A stretch of DNA of 64,000 nucleotides, from positions 822,001 through 886,000 of the forward strand of contig NZ_LR134336.1 in the NCBI RefSeq assembly GCF_900637025.1, given 5' to 3'. Both the position numbers and the translations under genes were made by a program. The notes under the pieces are model-generated. The model was not told where the DNA came from. It searched no databases and worked only from the letters and a program-made list of their open reading frames with translations. The stretch is from Streptococcus oralis ATCC 35037 (GTDB lineage Bacteria > Bacillota > Bacilli > Lactobacillales > Streptococcaceae). Of the stretch, positions 39,693 through 49,538 are shown piece after piece (within the stretch, counting starts at the first letter, position 1; every line of letters begins with the position of its first letter).

Positions 39693-39695
39693 AAC

Positions 39696-40208
39696 ATGAA
39701 AAAATTAACTGTTCGTGACATGGCAGACATCGCTATCGTTGCTGCGATCTATGTAGTTTTGACTATTACGCCACCAATCAATGTTCTTAGTTTTGGGGCG
39801 TATCAGTTCCGTATTTCAGAAATGTTGAATTTCTTGGCCTTTTACAACCCTAAATATATCATCGGTGTGACAATTGGATGTATGATTGCTAATTTATTTA
39901 GTAGTTTTGGCCTAATAGATGTCTTTGTCGGTGGAGGTTCTACCCTAGTTTTCCTTAGTCTAGGGGTATTGCTCTTTGCAAAATACAGCAAAGATTACCT
40001 CTTTAACGGATTGATTCGAAAAGATCATTTCTTCTTTTCAATCCTCTTCTCCATTTCAATGATTACCATTGCAGCTGAACTCCATATCTTGACAGAAGCT
40101 CCCTTCTTCTTCACATGGTTCTCTACTGGAATTGGTGAGTTTGCATCACTTATAGTGGGAGCGATTTTGATTGGTAAATTGGGACAGCGAATCGATCTAA
40201 CAAAATAA
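39696..40208 (+). CDS. queT: queuosine precursor ECF transporter S-component QueT
   Basis: Membrane substrate-binding subunit for preQ1/queuosine precursors used with the shared ECF energy-coupling module (not in this window). It is 170 residues with about five to six spans, DUF/COG4708 type, starting MKKLTVRDMADIAIVAAIYV. ATG 39696 follows AAGGAG inside the riboswitch; an in-frame upstream TTG at 39636 falls within the aptamer and is rejected. Confidence 0.9.
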   Translation: MKKLTVRDMADIAIVAAIYVVLTITPPINVLSFGAYQFRISEMLNFLAFYNPKYIIGVTIGCMIANLFSSFGLIDVFVGGGSTLVFLSLGVLLFAKYSKDYLFNGLIRKDHFFFSILFSISMITIAAELHILTEAPFFFTWFSTGIGEFASLIVGAILIGKLGQRIDLTK

Positions 40209-40218
40209 GAAGTTTATA

Positions 40219-40249
40219 AGCTAGATTCTTGCTAAATCTAGCTTTTTTC
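40219..40249 (+). terminator. terminator of queT
   Basis: AGCTAGATT / AATCTAGCT 9-bp stem followed by TTTTTT. Confidence 0.88.
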
Positions 40250-40274
40250 ATTCCATAAAATTAAAAGAGAGCGC

Positions 40275-40303
40275 TTGACAAGAACATAGAACTATAGTAT
40301 ACT
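40275..40303 (+). promoter_or_regulatory. tRNA-Thr promoter
   Basis: TTGACA (40275-40280), 17-base spacer, TATACT (40298-40303). Confidence 0.8.
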
Positions 40304-40313
40304 TTTTAGGTAA

Positions 40314-40386
40314 GCTGATTTAGCTCAGTTGGCAGAGCGCATCCATGGTAAGGATGAGGTCGCCGGTTCAATCCCGGCAATTAGCA
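40314..40386 (+). tRNA. tRNA-Thr (GGT anticodon)
   Basis: A 73-base cloverleaf: acceptor GCTGATT with AATTAGC plus discriminator A; anticodon stem CATCC/GGATG around loop ATGGTAA (anticodon GGT, reads ACC/ACU); T arm GCCGG-TTCAATC-CCGGC. CCA is not encoded. A single-gene unit. Confidence 0.95.
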
Positions 40387-40397
40387 TTAAATAGATA

Positions 40398-40425
40398 CAA
40401 AAACTCTTATTTACAAGGGTTTTTG
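40398..40425 (+). terminator. hairpin after tRNA-Thr
   Basis: CAAAAACTCTT pairs with AAGGGTTTTTG (one G-T pair), loop ATTTAC. The T run is within the stem, as in some tRNA terminators. Confidence 0.6.
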
Positions 40426-40496
40426 TTATGTCTGCCCCAAATTTTTCAAAGATATTTCTTATGCACCTGTATAAATGAAGCAAAGAGTTTTGGCTG

Positions 40497-40525
40497 TTGA
40501 CAAAAGTGACTCTATCTAGTAGAAT
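40497..40525 (+). promoter_or_regulatory. promoter of asd small RNA
   Basis: TTGACA (40497-40502), 17-base spacer, TAGAAT (40520-40525). Confidence 0.75.
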
Positions 40526-40531
40526 AGTAGA

Positions 40532-40675
40532 TGCGATGAGTCGATAGGCAGTCTTCGGACTGCTATTGAGCATAAGGAGGTCACAACGCAGGAGCGGACC
40601 TTGATGAGTTGTGTGAACCTGCTCATCACATGAAGATGCCTCTTAGTCCCTGGTCAATGACTAGGGATTTTTAGT
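40532..40675 (+). ncRNA. asd-motif RNA (candidate)
   Basis: A transcript of about 140 bases with its own promoter and terminator immediately upstream of asd. It contains a UUCG-capped hairpin (GCAGTC-TTCG-GACTGC, about 40548-40563) and a purine-rich AAGGAGGTC stretch, and ends with TCCCTGGTCA/TGACTAGGGA plus T run (about 40649-40675). Position and length fit the published asd RNA motif of streptococci, detected as a discrete RNA in S. pyogenes. I assign it by context, not by alignment. Confidence 0.65.
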
Positions 40676-40701
40676 TTTCAGAAAATATAGTCTAAAAATG
40701 C

Positions 40702-40730
40702 TTTTCAATTTCTGGAAAAAGTAGTATAAT
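40702..40730 (+). promoter_or_regulatory. asd-dapA promoter
   Basis: TTTTCA (40702-40707), 17-base spacer, TATAAT (40725-40730), downstream of the asd RNA terminator. Confidence 0.7.
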
Positions 40731-40775
40731 ACATCTATTATAGAAATTTTTAGAAAATTCCGAAAGAGGTTATTT

Positions 40776-41852
40776 ATGGGATATACAGTTGCTGTAGTCG
40801 GCGCGACAGGTGCTGTCGGAGCTCAGATGATAAAAATGTTGGAAGAATCAACACTTCCAATCGATAAAATTCGTTACCTTGCTTCTGCACGTTCAGCAGG
40901 CAAAACTTTGAAATTTAAAGACCAAGATATTACGATTGAAGAAACAACTGAGACAGCCTTTGAGGGTGTTGATATTGCACTCTTCTCAGCAGGTGGTTCG
41001 ACATCAGCTAAGTATGCACCATACGCAGTTCAAGCTGGGGCAGTAGTAGTAGATAACACATCTTATTTCCGTCAAAATCCAGATGTTCCTTTGGTTGTTC
41101 CAGAGGTCAATGCTCATGCACTTGATGCCCACAACGGAATCATTGCCTGCCCTAACTGTTCAACAATCCAAATGATGGTGGCTCTTGAGCCTGTTCGTCA
41201 AACATGGGGCTTGGATCGTATCATCGTTTCAACTTACCAAGCAGTCTCTGGTGCAGGTATGGGAGCTATTCTTGAAACACAACGTGAACTTCGTGAAGTC
41301 TTGAATGATGGTGTGAATCCACGTGATTTGCATGCGGAAATCTTGCCTTCAGGTGGTGACAAGAAACACTATCCTATCGCCTTTAACGCTCTTCCGCAAA
41401 TCGATGTCTTCACAGACAATGATTACACTTACGAAGAGATGAAGATGACCAAGGAAACGAAGAAAATCATGGAAGATGACAGCATCGCAGTGTCTGCAAC
41501 ATGTGTTCGTATTCCAGTCTTATCAGCTCACTCTGAGTCAGTTTATATCGAAACAAAAGAAGTGGCCCCAATCGAAGAAGTGAAAGCAGCTATCGCAGCC
41601 TTCCCAGGTGCAGTTCTTGAAGATGATGTAGCTCATCAAATCTATCCACAAGCCATCAATGCAGTTGGTTCACGTGATACCTTTGTTGGTCGTATCCGTA
41701 AAGACTTGGATGCAGAAAAAGGAATCCACATGTGGGTTGTTTCAGATAACCTTCTCAAAGGTGCTGCCTGGAACTCAGTTCAGATTGCAGAAACGCTTCA
41801 TGAACGTGGATTGGTTCGTCCAACAGCTGAGTTGAAATTTGAATTAAAATAG
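40776..41852 (+). CDS. asd: aspartate-semialdehyde dehydrogenase
   Basis: Reduces aspartyl-phosphate to aspartate semialdehyde, the branch point to lysine/peptidoglycan and threonine/methionine. The 358-residue protein shows the N-terminal NADP loop [12 protein letters not shown], nucleophilic cysteine in CPNCSTIQM (about 127-129) and the late HSESVYIE histidine. Followed by dapA in the same operon. Confidence 0.96.
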   Translation: MGYTVAVVGATGAVGAQMIKMLEESTLPIDKIRYLASARSAGKTLKFKDQDITIEETTETAFEGVDIALFSAGGSTSAKYAPYAVQAGAVVVDNTSYFRQNPDVPLVVPEVNAHALDAHNGIIACPNCSTIQMMVALEPVRQTWGLDRIIVSTYQAVSGAGMGAILETQRELREVLNDGVNPRDLHAEILPSGGDKKHYPIAFNALPQIDVFTDNDYTYEEMKMTKETKKIMEDDSIAVSATCVRIPVLSAHSESVYIETKEVAPIEEVKAAIAAFPGAVLEDDVAHQIYPQAINAVGSRDTFVGRIRKDLDAEKGIHMWVVSDNLLKGAAWNSVQIAETLHERGLVRPTAELKFELK

Positions 41853-41908
41853 TCATATCGTTTAGGAGTTCAGATGAACTCCTTCTTTGAAATAGAGAGG
41901 TGTTTCTC

Positions 41909-42844
41909 ATGTCTTATCAAGATTTAAAAGAGTGTAAAATCATCACAGCCTTTATTACCCCTTTCCATGAGGATGGTTCCATCAACTTTGATGCCATTCC
42001 AGCCTTGATTGAGCATTTATTGGCCCATCACACAGACGGCATTCTCCTAGCTGGAACAACTGCTGAGAGTCCAACTTTGACTCACGATGAAGAGTTGGAA
42101 CTCTTTGCAGCTGTACAAAAGATTGTTAATGGACGTGTTCCTTTGATTGCGGGTGTAGGTACCAATGATACCCGAGACTCAATTGAGTTTGTCAAAGAAG
42201 TCGCAGACTTTGGCGGTTTCGCTGCTGGGCTTGCAATCGTACCTTACTACAACAAACCTTCACAAGAAGGCATGTATCAGCACTTTAAAGCGATTGCAGA
42301 TGCTTCTGACCTACCGATTATCATCTATAACATTCCAGGGCGTGTGGTTGTCGAATTGACTCCAGAAACCATGCTTCGTTTGGCTGACCACCCAAATATC
42401 ATCGGTGTTAAGGAATGTACTAGCTTGGCTAATATGGCTTACTTGATTGAACACAAGCCAGAAGAATTTTTGATTTATACTGGTGAGGATGGAGACGCTT
42501 TCCATGCTATGAATCTTGGTGCGGATGGGGTTATTTCTGTTGCCTCCCATACAAATGGAGATGAGATGCACGAGATGCTCACTGCCATTGCAGAAAGCGA
42601 TATGAAGAAAGCAGCAGCTATTCAACGTAAATTCATTCCTAAGGTCAACGCCCTCTTCTCTTATCCAAGTCCTGCTCCAGTTAAGGCTGTTTTGAACTAT
42701 ATGGGATTTGAAGCTGGACCAACTCGATTACCTCTAGTTCCAGCACCAGAAGAAGATGCTAAACGCATTATCAAAGTTGTCGTAGATGGCGACTACGAAG
42801 CGACCAAGGCAACTGTAACAGGTGTTTTAAGACCAGATTACTAA
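41909..42844 (+). CDS. dapA: 4-hydroxy-tetrahydrodipicolinate synthase DapA
   Basis: Condenses aspartate semialdehyde with pyruvate for lysine synthesis. The 311-residue TIM barrel has TTAESPTL near 48 (GTTAESP), tyrosine in IIYNIPGR (about 141) and Schiff-base lysine in IGVKECT (about 168). ATG 41909 follows GAGAGG; an in-frame GTG at 41900 is too close to that site. Confidence 0.96.
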   Translation: MSYQDLKECKIITAFITPFHEDGSINFDAIPALIEHLLAHHTDGILLAGTTAESPTLTHDEELELFAAVQKIVNGRVPLIAGVGTNDTRDSIEFVKEVADFGGFAAGLAIVPYYNKPSQEGMYQHFKAIADASDLPIIIYNIPGRVVVELTPETMLRLADHPNIIGVKECTSLANMAYLIEHKPEEFLIYTGEDGDAFHAMNLGADGVISVASHTNGDEMHEMLTAIAESDMKKAAAIQRKFIPKVNALFSYPSPAPVKAVLNYMGFEAGPTRLPLVPAPEEDAKRIIKVVVDGDYEATKATVTGVLRPDY

Positions 42845-42854
42845 TAAAGACAAT

Positions 42855-42889
42855 AAAATCCATGACCGCAAGAAGGATCATGGATTTTT
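42855..42889. terminator. bidirectional terminator dapA / mnmE
   Basis: AAAATCCATGA and TCATGGATTTT form an 11-bp perfect stem, with T/A runs on both sides. Confidence 0.85.
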
Positions 42890-42890
42890 C

Positions 42891-44264
42891 TTATTTTCCT
42901 AAACAGAATTGGCTAAAGAGTTGGGTGATGAGTTCATCAGGTGCGGCATCTCCAGTGATTTCTCCGAGAATTTCCCAAGTACGAGTCAAATCTACTTGAA
43001 GAAGATCAACTGGCATACCCAGTTCCAGCCCTTCATTAACAGCTTGTAGGCTTTCAACTGCTTTTTCAATCAAGGAAATATGACGGGCATTTGACAAGTA
43101 AGTAGCATCTTGCTCGACCAAACCAGCATTTTCAAAGAAGAGGTTGTTAATGCGTTCTTCAATCTTATCGATGTTTCGATTTTTAAGGACTGAAATGCGG
43201 ATGATATCTTCTGGAAGTTCCTCTGTTTCAATAGCTTCTTGCAGGTCAGTTTTGTTGAGGAGAATGATTCGATTAGTATCTTGACTAATTTCAAGAAGTT
43301 GTCGGTCTTGGGCAGTTAGAGGTTCGCTAGCATTTAAGACAAGCAGGACCAAGTCAGCTTCCTTGAGGGCTTTTCTAGAACGTTCGACACCGATTTGTTC
43401 CACGATGTCATCTGTTTCACGGATACCAGCTGTATCAATCAATTTTAGAGGAACCCCATTGATGTTGACGTATTCTTCGATGACATCACGGGTGGTACCA
43501 GCGATGTCCGTTACAATAGCCTTGTCTTCACGAAGGAGATTGTTGAGGAGACTGGATTTCCCAACATTGGGACGGCCGATAATGGCAGTGGAAATTCCCT
43601 CACGAAGGATTTTACCACGACGAGCTGTTCTAAGGAGATTGGTTAGCAATTGCTCAAACTCCATAGTTTTCTCACGGACGACTGCAGTAGTGGCTTCCTC
43701 AACATCGTCATACTCAGGATAGTCGATATTGACCTCAACTTGGGCAAGTGTATTGAGGATTTCTTGGCGAGTATTATTAATGAGGTCAGAAAGAGAACCG
43801 TCCAATTGTTTGACTGCGATATTCATGGCCTTGTCTGTCTTAGCACGGATGATGTCCATCACTGCCTCAGCCTGTGTCAAGTCCACGCGACCGTTTAGAA
43901 AGGCGCGTTTGGTAAATTCACCAGGTTCTGCTAACCGAGCTCCTTCACGGATAGCTAGTTGGAGAATCTCATTGGTCACCGCAATCCCACCGTGAGTGTT
44001 AATCTCGATAATATCCTCACGAGTGAAGGTCTTTGGAGACTTCATAGCTCCAACCATAACTTCGTCCATGACCTTCCCTGTCTGCGGGTCAATAATGTGA
44101 CCGTAGTTGAGGGTATGGCTTGCAACCTTGCTCAAGTCTTTTCCTTTAAAAATCTTTTGCGCAATGGCAAAACTATCTGTTCCGCTCAGGCGGACAATAC
44201 CAATGGCTCCTTCACCTAGTGGAGTAGAGATAGCAGCGATGGTATCAAATTCACGTGTAATCAT
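42891..44264 (-). CDS. mnmE: tRNA modification GTPase MnmE
   Basis: With MnmG installs carboxymethylaminomethyl groups on wobble uridine of several tRNAs. It is 457 residues: N-terminal folate-binding domain, helical domain, inserted G domain with [12 protein letters not shown] (P-loop), [13 protein letters not shown] and NKTDL, and the C-terminal FCLGK motif holding the essential cysteine. ATG 44264 follows AAGGAA; an earlier in-frame ATG at 44318 overlaps the promoter. Confidence 0.96.
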   Translation of the reverse strand: MITREFDTIAAISTPLGEGAIGIVRLSGTDSFAIAQKIFKGKDLSKVASHTLNYGHIIDPQTGKVMDEVMVGAMKSPKTFTREDIIEINTHGGIAVTNEILQLAIREGARLAEPGEFTKRAFLNGRVDLTQAEAVMDIIRAKTDKAMNIAVKQLDGSLSDLINNTRQEILNTLAQVEVNIDYPEYDDVEEATTAVVREKTMEFEQLLTNLLRTARRGKILREGISTAIIGRPNVGKSSLLNNLLREDKAIVTDIAGTTRDVIEEYVNINGVPLKLIDTAGIRETDDIVEQIGVERSRKALKEADLVLLVLNASEPLTAQDRQLLEISQDTNRIILLNKTDLQEAIETEELPEDIIRISVLKNRNIDKIEERINNLFFENAGLVEQDATYLSNARHISLIEKAVESLQAVNEGLELGMPVDLLQVDLTRTWEILGEITGDAAPDELITQLFSQFCLGK

Positions 44265-44318
44265 ACTATTTCCTTTTGTATTTCTTTTCTTAGGATAGGT
44301 ATCCAAGCATCTCTTCAA

Positions 44319-44347
44319 ATTGTAACAAAATTAGACTATTTCTTCAA
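44319..44347 (-). promoter_or_regulatory. mnmE promoter
   Basis: Minus strand: TTGAAG (44347-44342), 17-base spacer, TACAAT (44324-44319). Confidence 0.7.
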
Positions 44348-44365
44348 TGGATGCTACTTGGAGAT

Positions 44366-44395
44366 TGAAAAAGCCTAAGCAATTCTGCTTAAGCT
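44366..44395 (-). terminator. terminator of the tautomerase gene
   Basis: AAGCAATTCTGCTT core with flanking GC pairs (one mismatch), followed on the minus strand by TTTTT. Confidence 0.7.
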
Positions 44396-44398
44396 GGT

Positions 44399-44581
44399 TT
44401 ATTTGGTGCGCATTTCCCCTTGAGGAAAGTAAGTTCCTTCTGGCATGTCGTTGATGATGACATGAACAGCTGATTGAGGTGCTCCAGTGTTGCGGACAAC
44501 AGCTTCCGTTACTTCCTTAGCAAGAGCTTTCTTTTGATCGAGCGTGCGACCTTCAAATAAATCGATGCGTACAAATGGCAT
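44399..44581 (-). CDS. 4-oxalocrotonate tautomerase family protein
   Basis: A 60-residue enzyme of the tautomerase superfamily. The start at ATG 44581 gives MPFVRIDLFEGR, placing the catalytic Pro1 directly after the removed methionine; an in-frame ATG at 44596 would bury it. Conserved VHVIINDMPEGTY follows. The natural substrate in streptococci is unknown, so the name should be read as a family label. Confidence 0.88.
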   Translation of the reverse strand: MPFVRIDLFEGRTLDQKKALAKEVTEAVVRNTGAPQSAVHVIINDMPEGTYFPQGEMRTK

Positions 44582-44633
44582 AATAGCTTCCTCCACTAGT
44601 TTTTGATTTCTTCTATTTTACCACATTTTGCCG

Positions 44634-44662
44634 TTTAAAGCTTCAGAAAATTATGATATACT
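44634..44662 (+). promoter_or_regulatory. promoter of tdk-prfA operon
   Basis: TTTAAA (44634-44639), 17-base spacer, TG-A-TATACT (TATACT 44657-44662). Confidence 0.75.
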
Positions 44663-44703
44663 AGAATGTAGCAAAAATTTAGAAATGGACGTGAAATAAT
44701 AGC

Positions 44704-45294
44704 ATGGCACAGTTGTATTATCGTTATGGGACCATGAACTCTGGTAAGACGATTGAGATTCTCAAGGTGGCCTATAACTACGAGGAGCAAGGAAAGGGAG
44801 TTGTGATTATGACTTCGGCTCTGGATACGCGTGACGGTGTTGGCTATGTGTCGAGCCGAATCGGCATGAAACGCCCAGCCATTGCGATTGAGGAAACGAC
44901 GGATATCTTCGGCTATATCCGAGACTTACCTGAGAAACCTTACTGTGTGTTGGTCGATGAGGCCCAGTTTCTCAAGCGTCACCATGTTTACGACCTAGCT
45001 CGTGTTGTCGATGAGTTAGACATACCTGTCATGGCTTTTGGTTTGAAGAATGACTTTCGCAATGAATTGTTCGAAGGTTCCAAATATCTCTTGCTCTTAG
45101 CAGACAAGATTGACGAAATCAAGACCATTTGTCAGTACTGTAAGAAAAAGGCGACTATGGTGTTGCGTACGCAGGATGGTGTGCCAGTCTATGATGGCGA
45201 ACAAATTCAGATCGGTGGAAATGAAACCTATATCTCAGTCTGCCGAAAACATTATTTTGCGCCTGAAATCAATAAGGAGAATGAAGAAAAATGA
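44704..45294 (+). CDS. tdk: thymidine kinase
   Basis: Type II thymidine kinase of 196 residues, salvaging thymidine to TMP. P-loop [13 protein letters not shown] (about 6-18), DEAQFL (Walker B-like, about 85), lid region and the zinc-site cysteines CQYCKKK and CRKHYF. The last four bases overlap prfA. Confidence 0.96.
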   Translation: MAQLYYRYGTMNSGKTIEILKVAYNYEEQGKGVVIMTSALDTRDGVGYVSSRIGMKRPAIAIEETTDIFGYIRDLPEKPYCVLVDEAQFLKRHHVYDLARVVDELDIPVMAFGLKNDFRNELFEGSKYLLLLADKIDEIKTICQYCKKKATMVLRTQDGVPVYDGEQIQIGGNETYISVCRKHYFAPEINKENEEK

Positions 45295-46370
45295 ACATCT
45301 ATGATCAACTACAAGCTGTAGAAGACCGTTATGAAGAATTAGGAGAATTGCTCAGTGACCCTGATGTCGTTTCAGACACCAAGCGATTCATGGAGCTTTC
45401 AAAAGAAGAGGCTTCAACTCGTGATACGGTAACAGCCTACCGTGAGTACAAACAAGTTCTTCAAAACATCGTTGATGCCGAAGAGATGATTAAGGAATCA
45501 GGCGGAGATGTGGACTTGGAAGAAATGGCCAAGCAAGAATTGAAAGATGCCAAGGCTGAAAAAGAAGAGTATGAAGAAAAATTGAAAATCTTGCTCCTTC
45601 CAAAGGATCCAAACGATGACAAGAACATCATCCTTGAAATCCGTGGAGCAGCTGGTGGAGATGAAGCAGCGCTCTTCGCTGGAGACCTTCTAACCATGTA
45701 CCAAAAGTATGCAGAAGCCCAAGGCTGGCGCTTTGAAGTCATGGAAGCTTCTATGAATGGTGTCGGTGGTTTCAAGGAAGTGGTTGCTATGGTTTCTGGT
45801 CAATCTGTATATTCTAAGCTTAAGTACGAATCTGGGGCCCACCGTGTGCAACGTGTCCCTGTGACAGAGAGCCAAGGCCGTGTCCACACCTCAACAGCGA
45901 CAGTTCTAATCATGCCTGAAGTGGAAGAAGTAGAGTACGATATTGATCCAAAAGACCTTCGTGTTGACATCTACCACGCATCTGGTGCTGGTGGTCAGAA
46001 CGTCAACAAGGTTGCGACTGCCGTTCGTATTGTTCACTTGCCGACCAATATCAAGGTTGAGATGCAGGAAGAACGTACCCAGCAGAAAAACCGTGAGAAG
46101 GCTATGAAGATTATTCGTGCGCGTGTGGCTGACCATTTTGCTCAGATTGCCCAAGATGAACAAGACGCTGAGCGTAAGTCGACAATCGGTACTGGTGACC
46201 GTTCAGAACGTATCCGTACTTACAATTTCCCACAAAACCGTGTCACAGACCACCGTATTGGATTGACCCTCCAAAAACTAGATACCATCTTGTCTGGTAA
46301 ATTGGATGAAGTTGTGGATGCCTTGGTTCTTTATGACCAAACACAAAAATTAGAAGAATTAAACAAATAA
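45291..46370 (+). CDS. prfA: peptide chain release factor 1
   Basis: Recognises UAA/UAG and triggers peptide release. It is 359 residues, with the catalytic GGQ in [10 protein letters not shown] (about 231-233) and the anticodon-like PxT segment RVPVTESQG. Its start overlaps tdk and its stop overlaps prmC, the methylase that modifies the GGQ glutamine. Confidence 0.97.
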   Translation: MNIYDQLQAVEDRYEELGELLSDPDVVSDTKRFMELSKEEASTRDTVTAYREYKQVLQNIVDAEEMIKESGGDVDLEEMAKQELKDAKAEKEEYEEKLKILLLPKDPNDDKNIILEIRGAAGGDEAALFAGDLLTMYQKYAEAQGWRFEVMEASMNGVGGFKEVVAMVSGQSVYSKLKYESGAHRVQRVPVTESQGRVHTSTATVLIMPEVEEVEYDIDPKDLRVDIYHASGAGGQNVNKVATAVRIVHLPTNIKVEMQEERTQQKNREKAMKIIRARVADHFAQIAQDEQDAERKSTIGTGDRSERIRTYNFPQNRVTDHRIGLTLQKLDTILSGKLDEVVDALVLYDQTQKLEELNK

Positions 46371-47206
46371 TGAAATTAGCTCAATTATTTTCAGATTTTG
46401 AAGAAGAGTTGATGAGACAAGGAGAGGAAGCAGAAAGCCTCTCTTTTGTCTACCGTAGCCTAAAAAATCTCTCTTTTACGGACTTTGTCTTTGCTCTTCA
46501 GCAGGAAGTGACAAAAGAGGAAGAAAATTTTGTAGAAGAAATTTACCAGCAGTTAGTGGCTCACAAACCGGCGCAGTACATCATTGGTCACGCAGAATTT
46601 TTTGGAATGCAGTTAAAAGTAGATGAGCGGGTTTTGATTCCTCGTCCAGAGACAGAAGAGTTGGTGGAACTCATCCTCACAGAAAATCCTGAGGAAAATC
46701 TTAAGGTCCTAGATATTGGAACTGGAAGTGGTGCCATAGCCCTCGCACTAGCAAAAAACAGACCAGATTGGTCAGTGACAGCAGCAGATATTTCACAAGA
46801 GGCTTTGCAGCTTGCATCTGAGAATGCCAAAAATCAAAATCTTAATATATTTTTTAAAAAATCTGATTGTTTTGCAGAAATTTCTGAAAAATATGATATA
46901 ATTGTATCCAATCCACCCTATATCTCTCGTGAAGATGAGTCAGAGGTTGGTTTGAATGTTTTGCATTCAGAACCTCATCTAGCTCTCTTTGCAGATGAGG
47001 ATGGCCTAGCTATTTATCGCAGAATTGCGGAAGATGCAAAAGACTATCTCACAGATGGTGGTAAGATTTACCTTGAAATTGGATACAAGCAAGGTCAAAG
47101 TGTTCCTGCGCTTTTTAGGAAATATCTTCCTGAAAAACGAGTACGAACACTCAAAGACCAATTTGGTCAAGATAGGATGGTTGTAGTTGATGATGGACAG
47201 GATTAG
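46370..47206 (+). CDS. prmC: release factor glutamine methyltransferase PrmC
   Basis: Methylates the GGQ glutamine of RF1 and RF2 using SAM. It is 278 residues, with SAM-binding VLDIGTGSGAIAL (about 114-126) and catalytic NPPY (VSNPPYIS, about 180). Older name HemK. Overlaps prfA and the following gene. Confidence 0.95.
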   Translation: MKLAQLFSDFEEELMRQGEEAESLSFVYRSLKNLSFTDFVFALQQEVTKEEENFVEEIYQQLVAHKPAQYIIGHAEFFGMQLKVDERVLIPRPETEELVELILTENPEENLKVLDIGTGSGAIALALAKNRPDWSVTAADISQEALQLASENAKNQNLNIFFKKSDCFAEISEKYDIIVSNPPYISREDESEVGLNVLHSEPHLALFADEDGLAIYRRIAEDAKDYLTDGGKIYLEIGYKQGQSVPALFRKYLPEKRVRTLKDQFGQDRMVVVDDGQD

Positions 47207-47792
47207 ACAAGAGTTGGAAAAGGGCGGAGCTGTTGTTTTGCCTACAGAGACAGTTTATGGTCTCTTTGCTAAGGCCTTAGACGAAAAAGCTGTCGACCAT
47301 GTTTACAAACTCAAACGTCGTCCTAGAGATAAGGCACTCAATCTTAATGTCGCTTTTCTAGAGGACATCTTGCACTTTTCAAAGAATCAGCCAACTTATC
47401 TACAAAAGCTTGTAGAGGCCTTTTTACCGGGTCCCTTGACCATTATCCTCGAAGCCAATGACCGAGTTCCCTATTGGGTCAACTCTGGTCTTGCAACTGT
47501 CGGATTTCGGATGCCGAGTCACCCCATTACACTTGATTTGATTCGAGAGACAGGTCCTTTGATTGGGCCGTCTGCCAATATCTCGGGTCAGGCGAGTGGC
47601 GTGACCTTTGCTCAAATTCTAGAGGATTTTGACCAAGAGGTTTTGGGACTGGAGGACGACGCTTTTCTAACTGGACAGGATTCGACGATTTTGGATTTGT
47701 CTGGAGACAAGGTGAAAATCTTACGCCAGGGGGCGATTAAGCGAGAAGATATTCTTGCACAGTTGCCAGAGATTTCTTTTGAGGAGGAATGA
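47190..47792 (+). CDS. tsaC: threonylcarbamoyl-AMP synthase (TsaC/Sua5/YrdC)
   Basis: Makes threonylcarbamoyl-adenylate from threonine, bicarbonate and ATP for t6A37 tRNA modification. It is 200 residues from ATG 47190; ATG 47193 is equally possible. Family signatures are PTETVYGLFA, KRRPRDKALN, the loop PGPLTIIL and SANISGQASG. It overlaps prmC by 17 bases. Confidence 0.9.
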   Translation: MMDRIRQELEKGGAVVLPTETVYGLFAKALDEKAVDHVYKLKRRPRDKALNLNVAFLEDILHFSKNQPTYLQKLVEAFLPGPLTIILEANDRVPYWVNSGLATVGFRMPSHPITLDLIRETGPLIGPSANISGQASGVTFAQILEDFDQEVLGLEDDAFLTGQDSTILDLSGDKVKILRQGAIKREDILAQLPEISFEEE

Positions 47793-47793
47793 G

Positions 47794-48225
47794 ATGCTAA
47801 GAAATTTGCAAGAAACAGATGTGAATGCTATATGTGAGATTAACCAAGAGGCTTTGGGCTATTCTTTTAGTTCAGAGGACACAGCTAGTCAACTAGCTAG
47901 ACTGTCTCAGGATTCTCATCATTTCCTACTTGGCTATGAGGATGAGGTCAGCCATGTCCTACTTGGATATGTCCATGCTGAAGTTTATGAATCCCTCTAT
48001 TCCAAAGCAGGATTTAATATTTTAGGCTTAGCAGTTTCGCCTCAAGCACAAGGACGAGGTATCGGTAAAAGCTTACTGCAAGGGTTGGATCAAGAAGCAA
48101 AAAGACGGGGTTATGGGTTTATCCGCTTAAACTCTGCTGATCATCGTCTGGGAGCTCATGCATTTTATGAAAAAGTTGGTTATACTTGTGATAAAGTGCA
48201 GAAACGGTTTATTCGCATCTTTTAG
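47794..48225 (+). CDS. GNAT family N-acetyltransferase
   Basis: A 143-residue acetyltransferase-like protein with the acetyl-CoA loop VSPQAQGRGIGKSLLQ (about 79-94) and the late FYEKVGY motif. ATG 47794 follows GAGGAGG. The substrate is not evident; the position after tsaC resembles RimI-type genes but does not prove ribosomal-protein acetylation. Confidence 0.85.
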   Translation: MLRNLQETDVNAICEINQEALGYSFSSEDTASQLARLSQDSHHFLLGYEDEVSHVLLGYVHAEVYESLYSKAGFNILGLAVSPQAQGRGIGKSLLQGLDQEAKRRGYGFIRLNSADHRLGAHAFYEKVGYTCDKVQKRFIRIF

Positions 48226-48274
48226 TATAATTTCTTAAACTAAAGGACCAGTCACACTATAAAGGAGAAGACCT

Positions 48275-49531
48275 ATGATTTTTGATAAAGACGATTTTAA
48301 AGCATACGATGCTGATCTCTGGAATGCTATTGCCAAAGAAGAAGAACGCCAACAAAACAATATCGAGTTGATTGCTTCGGAAAACGTGGTTTCCAAGGCT
48401 GTTATGGCAGCTCAAGGGTCTATCTTGACAAACAAATATGCCGAGGGTTACCCAGGACGCCGTTATTATGGTGGAACTGATGTAGTAGACGTGGTAGAAA
48501 CTCTAGCTATTGAACGTGCAAAAGAAATTTTCGGTGCTAAATTCGCCAATGTCCAACCTCACTCAGGAAGCCAAGCCAACTGTGCAGCATATATGGCTTT
48601 GATTGAGCCTGGTGACACTGTAATGGGAATGGATTTGGCAGCAGGTGGACACTTGACCCACGGAGCTCCAGTTAGCTTCTCTGGTCAAACCTACAACTTT
48701 GTTTCTTACAGTGTTGATCCTGAAACGGAACTCTTGGACTTTGATGCTATCTTGAAACAAGCCCAAGAAGTAAAACCAAAACTAATCGTAGCAGGTGCTT
48801 CAGCCTATTCTCAAATTATTGATTTTTCAAAATTCCGTGAAATCGCAGATGCTGTTGGGGCGAAGCTCATGGTCGATATGGCCCATATCGCTGGTTTGGT
48901 TGCGACCGGTCTTCACCCAAGCCCAGTGCCATATGCTCATATCACTACAACAACGACCCACAAAACCCTTCGTGGACCACGTGGTGGCTTGATTTTGACA
49001 AATGATGAAGATCTAGCTAAGAAAATCAACTCAGCTATTTTCCCAGGTATTCAAGGTGGTCCTTTGGAGCATGTTGTCGCTGCTAAGGCTGTTTCCTTCA
49101 AAGAAGTTTTGGACCCAGCCTTCAAGGAATATGCTGCTAATGTCATCAAAAACAGCAAGGCTATGGTTGAAGTCTTCTTGCAAGACCCTGATTTCCGTAT
49201 CATTTCTGGTGGTACTGAAAATCACCTCTTCCTAGTGGATGTAACCAAGGTTGTAGAAAACGGAAAAGTTGCTCAAAACTTGCTGGATGAAGTCAATATT
49301 ACCCTAAATAAAAACTCAATTCCATACGAAACCTTGTCACCATTCAAGACAAGTGGAATTCGTATCGGAGCAGCAGCCATCACTGCACGTGGATTTGGTG
49401 AAGAAGAAAGCCGTAAAGTGGCTGAACTCATCATTAAAACCCTTAAGAATGCAGAAAATGAAGCTGTCTTAGAAGAAGTGAGAAGTGAAGTCAAAGCGTT
49501 GACAGATGCCTTCCCACTATACGAGGACTAA
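48275..49531 (+). CDS. glyA: serine hydroxymethyltransferase GlyA
   Basis: PLP enzyme interconverting serine and glycine with tetrahydrofolate. It is 418 residues, with the PLP lysine in [14 protein letters not shown] (about 228) and [14 protein letters not shown] and YGGTDVVD near the N-terminus. AAGGAG precedes ATG 48275. Confidence 0.97.
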   Translation: MIFDKDDFKAYDADLWNAIAKEEERQQNNIELIASENVVSKAVMAAQGSILTNKYAEGYPGRRYYGGTDVVDVVETLAIERAKEIFGAKFANVQPHSGSQANCAAYMALIEPGDTVMGMDLAAGGHLTHGAPVSFSGQTYNFVSYSVDPETELLDFDAILKQAQEVKPKLIVAGASAYSQIIDFSKFREIADAVGAKLMVDMAHIAGLVATGLHPSPVPYAHITTTTTHKTLRGPRGGLILTNDEDLAKKINSAIFPGIQGGPLEHVVAAKAVSFKEVLDPAFKEYAANVIKNSKAMVEVFLQDPDFRIISGGTENHLFLVDVTKVVENGKVAQNLLDEVNITLNKNSIPYETLSPFKTSGIRIGAAAITARGFGEEESRKVAELIIKTLKNAENEAVLEEVRSEVKALTDAFPLYED

Positions 49532-49538
49532 TACTTTT

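Noticed and set aside
39636..39695. Upstream TTG start for queT
   Set aside because: The stretch is the preQ1-II aptamer; ATG 39696 follows its AAGGAG.
40387..40500. Second tRNA or leader peptide between tRNA-Thr and the asd RNA
   Set aside because: No cloverleaf and no open frame with a ribosome site could be drawn.
40532..40675. Lysine riboswitch before asd-dapA
   Set aside because: Context is attractive, but the conserved L-box core is not recognisable and the element ends in its own terminator followed by a new promoter.
43363..44298. Plus-strand open frames opposite mnmE
   Set aside because: Overlapping frames with no ribosome site and composition set by the mnmE codons.
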